Shown in pieces: positions 4,785-5,859 of a DNA stretch of 5,859 nt (the first letter of the stretch is position 1; the number at the start of each line of letters is the position of its first letter). Where the stretch lies: assembly GCA_002773545.1 (NCBI GenBank), contig PFAV01000017.1, forward strand, positions 653 to 6,511, in the 5' to 3' direction. The stretch is from a bacterium (Candidatus Gribaldobacteria) CG10_big_fil_rev_8_21_14_0_10_41_12 (GTDB taxonomy: Bacteria > Patescibacteriota > Minisyncoccia > Minisyncoccales > CG1-02-41-26). Both the position numbers and the translations under genes were made by a program. The notes beneath the pieces are model-generated. The model ran no database searches. It was not told where the DNA came from and saw only the letters and a program-made list of their open reading frames with translations.

Positions 4785-5690
4785 ATGACGGAAGCAAGTA
4801 ATGGAAACAGTGAAATAAAAGAAGTGAAAAAAGCGGTTTTGCCAATGGCTGGCTTAGGCAGCCGTTTTTATCCTATTAGCAAGGCGGTGGGCAAGGAGCT
4901 TTTGCCGTTGGTTGATTGCCCGATGATTAGTTACGCGGTGGAAGAGGCCAAGCAGGCCGGCATTGAAGAGGTTATTTTAGTGGCAAAAGAAAATAATAAA
5001 ACCGTGGCTGAGTATTTCAAAAGCGACGCCAAATTAGAGCAATTTTTAGAAGACAGGATAGCCAAAGAACCCTTGGAAAATTTACAAAGGGCGCATCGCG
5101 GTTTGGAGCAAATAAGTTTTTCTTCGGTTGTTCAGCCCTGGCCCAAAGGCGACGGGGACGCGGTGTTGAAGGCCGAAAAAAAAGTAGGCAAAGAGCCGTT
5201 TGCCGTTGTTTTTTTTGACGATATTTTTGTGTCTAAAACGCCGGCCTTAACTCAACTGATCAATGTTTTTCAGACCTCGCAAAAAATAGTGGTTGGCCTG
5301 AAAAAAGCGTCGCCAGGAAAATTGCCTTTTTATGGCGTGGTTAAAGCGGAAAAAATCGCCAACAATTTATATAAAATTAAAGATGTGGTTGAAAAGCCCG
5401 CCATTGACCAGGCGCCTTCTGATTTGGCAGTTTGCGGGCGCTATATTTTGACTGATGAAATTTTTTCTTATCTTAAAAAAATACCGCCCACTGCCAAGGG
5501 CGAGATTATTTTGGCTGACGCTTTTAAGGCCATGCTGGCGGACGGCAAAATAATTTATGGTTGCGAGATTGAAGGCAATTGGTTAGAATGCGGCAATATG
5601 GCGGAGTGGCTAAAAAGCAATTTAACACTGTGCTTGAAACACCCTAAGTATGGGCCGTTGCTTAAAGAGTGGTTGAAGAAGATTAAATAA
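4785..5690 (+). CDS. galU: GalU-family UTP--glucose-1-phosphate uridylyltransferase
   Basis: 301 residues from the ATG at 4785. Family reaction: UTP + glucose-1-phosphate gives UDP-glucose + PPi, in the cytoplasm, feeding envelope glycan synthesis. Visible: the nucleotide-binding signature KKAVLPMAGLGSRFYP (15-30) with SKAVGKELLPLVDCPM (32-47, normally KAVPKEMLP), PFAVVFFDDIF (138-148, GalU usually has GDD), YGVV (183-186), VEKP (202-205), SDLAVCGRYILTDEIF (212-227), GEIILADAF (239-247) and EGNWLECGN (263-271). The canonical G-x-G-H-A-V-L reads GDGDAVL (122-128). Length is normal for GalU. The longer frame from 4746 begins in the 8-bp repeat and adds 13 residues outside the domain; GTG at 4824 is another option. 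None has a clear SD. It lies 52 nt after the ftsZ-like stop, so co-transcription is plausible. A related sugar-1-phosphate nucleotidyltransferase is possible. Confidence 0.88.
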   Translation: MTEASNGNSEIKEVKKAVLPMAGLGSRFYPISKAVGKELLPLVDCPMISYAVEEAKQAGIEEVILVAKENNKTVAEYFKSDAKLEQFLEDRIAKEPLENLQRAHRGLEQISFSSVVQPWPKGDGDAVLKAEKKVGKEPFAVVFFDDIFVSKTPALTQLINVFQTSQKIVVGLKKASPGKLPFYGVVKAEKIANNLYKIKDVVEKPAIDQAPSDLAVCGRYILTDEIFSYLKKIPPTAKGEIILADAFKAMLADGKIIYGCEIEGNWLECGNMAEWLKSNLTLCLKHPKYGPLLKEWLKKIK

Positions 5691-5702
5691 TTTTCAATTT
5701 AC

Positions 5703-5782
5703 GAATTTTCAATTTTCAAAGGGTTCGCTAAATTATCAAAGAATTTTTTGAAAATTAAATTATTTGATATTGAAAATTGATA
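5703..5782. repeat. AT-rich inverted repeats downstream of galU
   Basis: AATTTTCAAA (5711-5720) is inverted as TTTGAAAATT (5747-5756), and CAATTTTCAA (5710-5719) is inverted as TTGAAAATTG (5770-5779), so the left arm has two competing partners. ATTTTCAATTT-like units also occur as direct repeats from 5691. No gene is visible between 5691 and 5782. Similar ATTTTCAATT-rich spacers are common in AT-rich CPR genomes, in my recollection. Weak AT pairing makes this a poor terminator, but it is the only structure following galU. Confidence 0.5.
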
Positions 5783-5806
5783 ATGAGATGGTTGCAAAAC
5801 TATTCC

Positions 5807-5815
5807 TGCTACAAT
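5807..5815 (+). promoter_or_regulatory. Possible extended -10 promoter near the right edge
   Basis: TGCTACAAT contains TGn followed by TACAAT, the same -10 hexamer as in the ftsZ-like promoter. No good -35 lies 16-18 bp upstream (TTGCAA at 5792 is only 12 bp away). If used, transcription would start near 5822 and run out of the window. Confidence 0.25.
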
Positions 5816-5859
5816 TTTATCTTTTCGGCTGCGTCATCGTCAGACTTCGCAAAATGCTT
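5809..5859 (-). CDS. Possible 3' end of a minus-strand gene (16 residues, cut by window)
   Basis: Read on the minus strand from the edge, an open frame encodes KHFAKSDDDAAEKIKL and stops at TAG (5811-5809). Its composition is protein-like. The opposite strand is also open, from ATG 5783 to the edge (25 codons, beginning MRWLQNYSCY), but that product is serine/cysteine-rich and looks like the antisense. A third reading is that this GC-richer edge is the start of an intergenic repeat. Too little is visible to decide. Confidence 0.25.
   Translation of the reverse strand, partial: KHFAKSDDDAAEKIKL

Overview
The window looks like a chromosome segment from a Candidate Phyla Radiation (Patescibacteria) bacterium, most likely a Parcubacteria-type lineage. 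This rests on the gene mix: a LamG-domain tail, a REP-associated Y1 transposase, a polytopic O-antigen-ligase-like protein with a TPR tail, a divergent FtsZ and a GalU-like enzyme. The spacers are short and AT-rich, and classical Shine-Dalgarno sites are scarce. The five visible stop codons are TAA or TAG, and no in-frame TGA interrupts the roughly 1,750 codons. The genetic code is therefore the standard one, not the TGA=Gly code of Gracilibacteria/SR1. The lineage is inferred from gene style; no marker gene such as 16S rRNA is present.

Layout, left to right, with all main genes on the + strand. (1) Bases 1-135 encode the last 44 residues of a LamG/concanavalin-like surface protein. (2) Bases 136-1000 hold a REP/RAYT module. 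The HUH/Y1 transposase (223-954) has two palindromic REP-like elements in opposite orientation just upstream (157-179, 192-214), a third copy inside its own reading frame (766-788), and a fourth, slightly decayed copy starting 4 nt after its stop codon (959-981). (3) Bases 1001-1113 are an AT-rich leader with a possible promoter and two adjacent hairpins. (4) Bases 1114-3405 encode a 763-residue membrane protein with about 13 predicted TM helices, a Wzy/WaaL-like core and a C-terminal TPR superhelix. (5) Bases 3426-3464 hold the best regulatory site in the window: a perfect 12+1+12 palindrome carrying a consensus -35 box, followed by a near-consensus -10. The predicted transcript would start about 3 nt before an ATG, i.e. 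leaderless. (6) Bases 3467-4732 encode a divergent FtsZ with intact T7-loop acidic residues and an intact C-terminal FtsA/ZipA-type peptide, but an altered tubulin signature loop. (7) Bases 4735-4758 are a triple 8-bp tandem repeat. (8) Bases 4785-5690 encode a GalU-family nucleotidyltransferase. (9) Bases 5691-5859 are AT-rich inverted repeats followed by a GC-richer edge of uncertain nature.

Functionally, the membrane TPR protein and the GalU-like enzyme both fit cell-envelope glycan metabolism, by making or attaching polysaccharide and supplying UDP-sugar. The FtsZ-like protein belongs to division. ftsZ and galU are co-directional and close enough for one transcript driven by the palindromic promoter. 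The REP/RAYT block looks like an insertion between surface-protein and envelope genes. The most noteworthy items are the RAYT carrying one of its own REPs as coding sequence, the palindrome-embedded promoter that argues for a start codon 27 nt inside the longest frame, and the FtsZ with a remodelled nucleotide loop.
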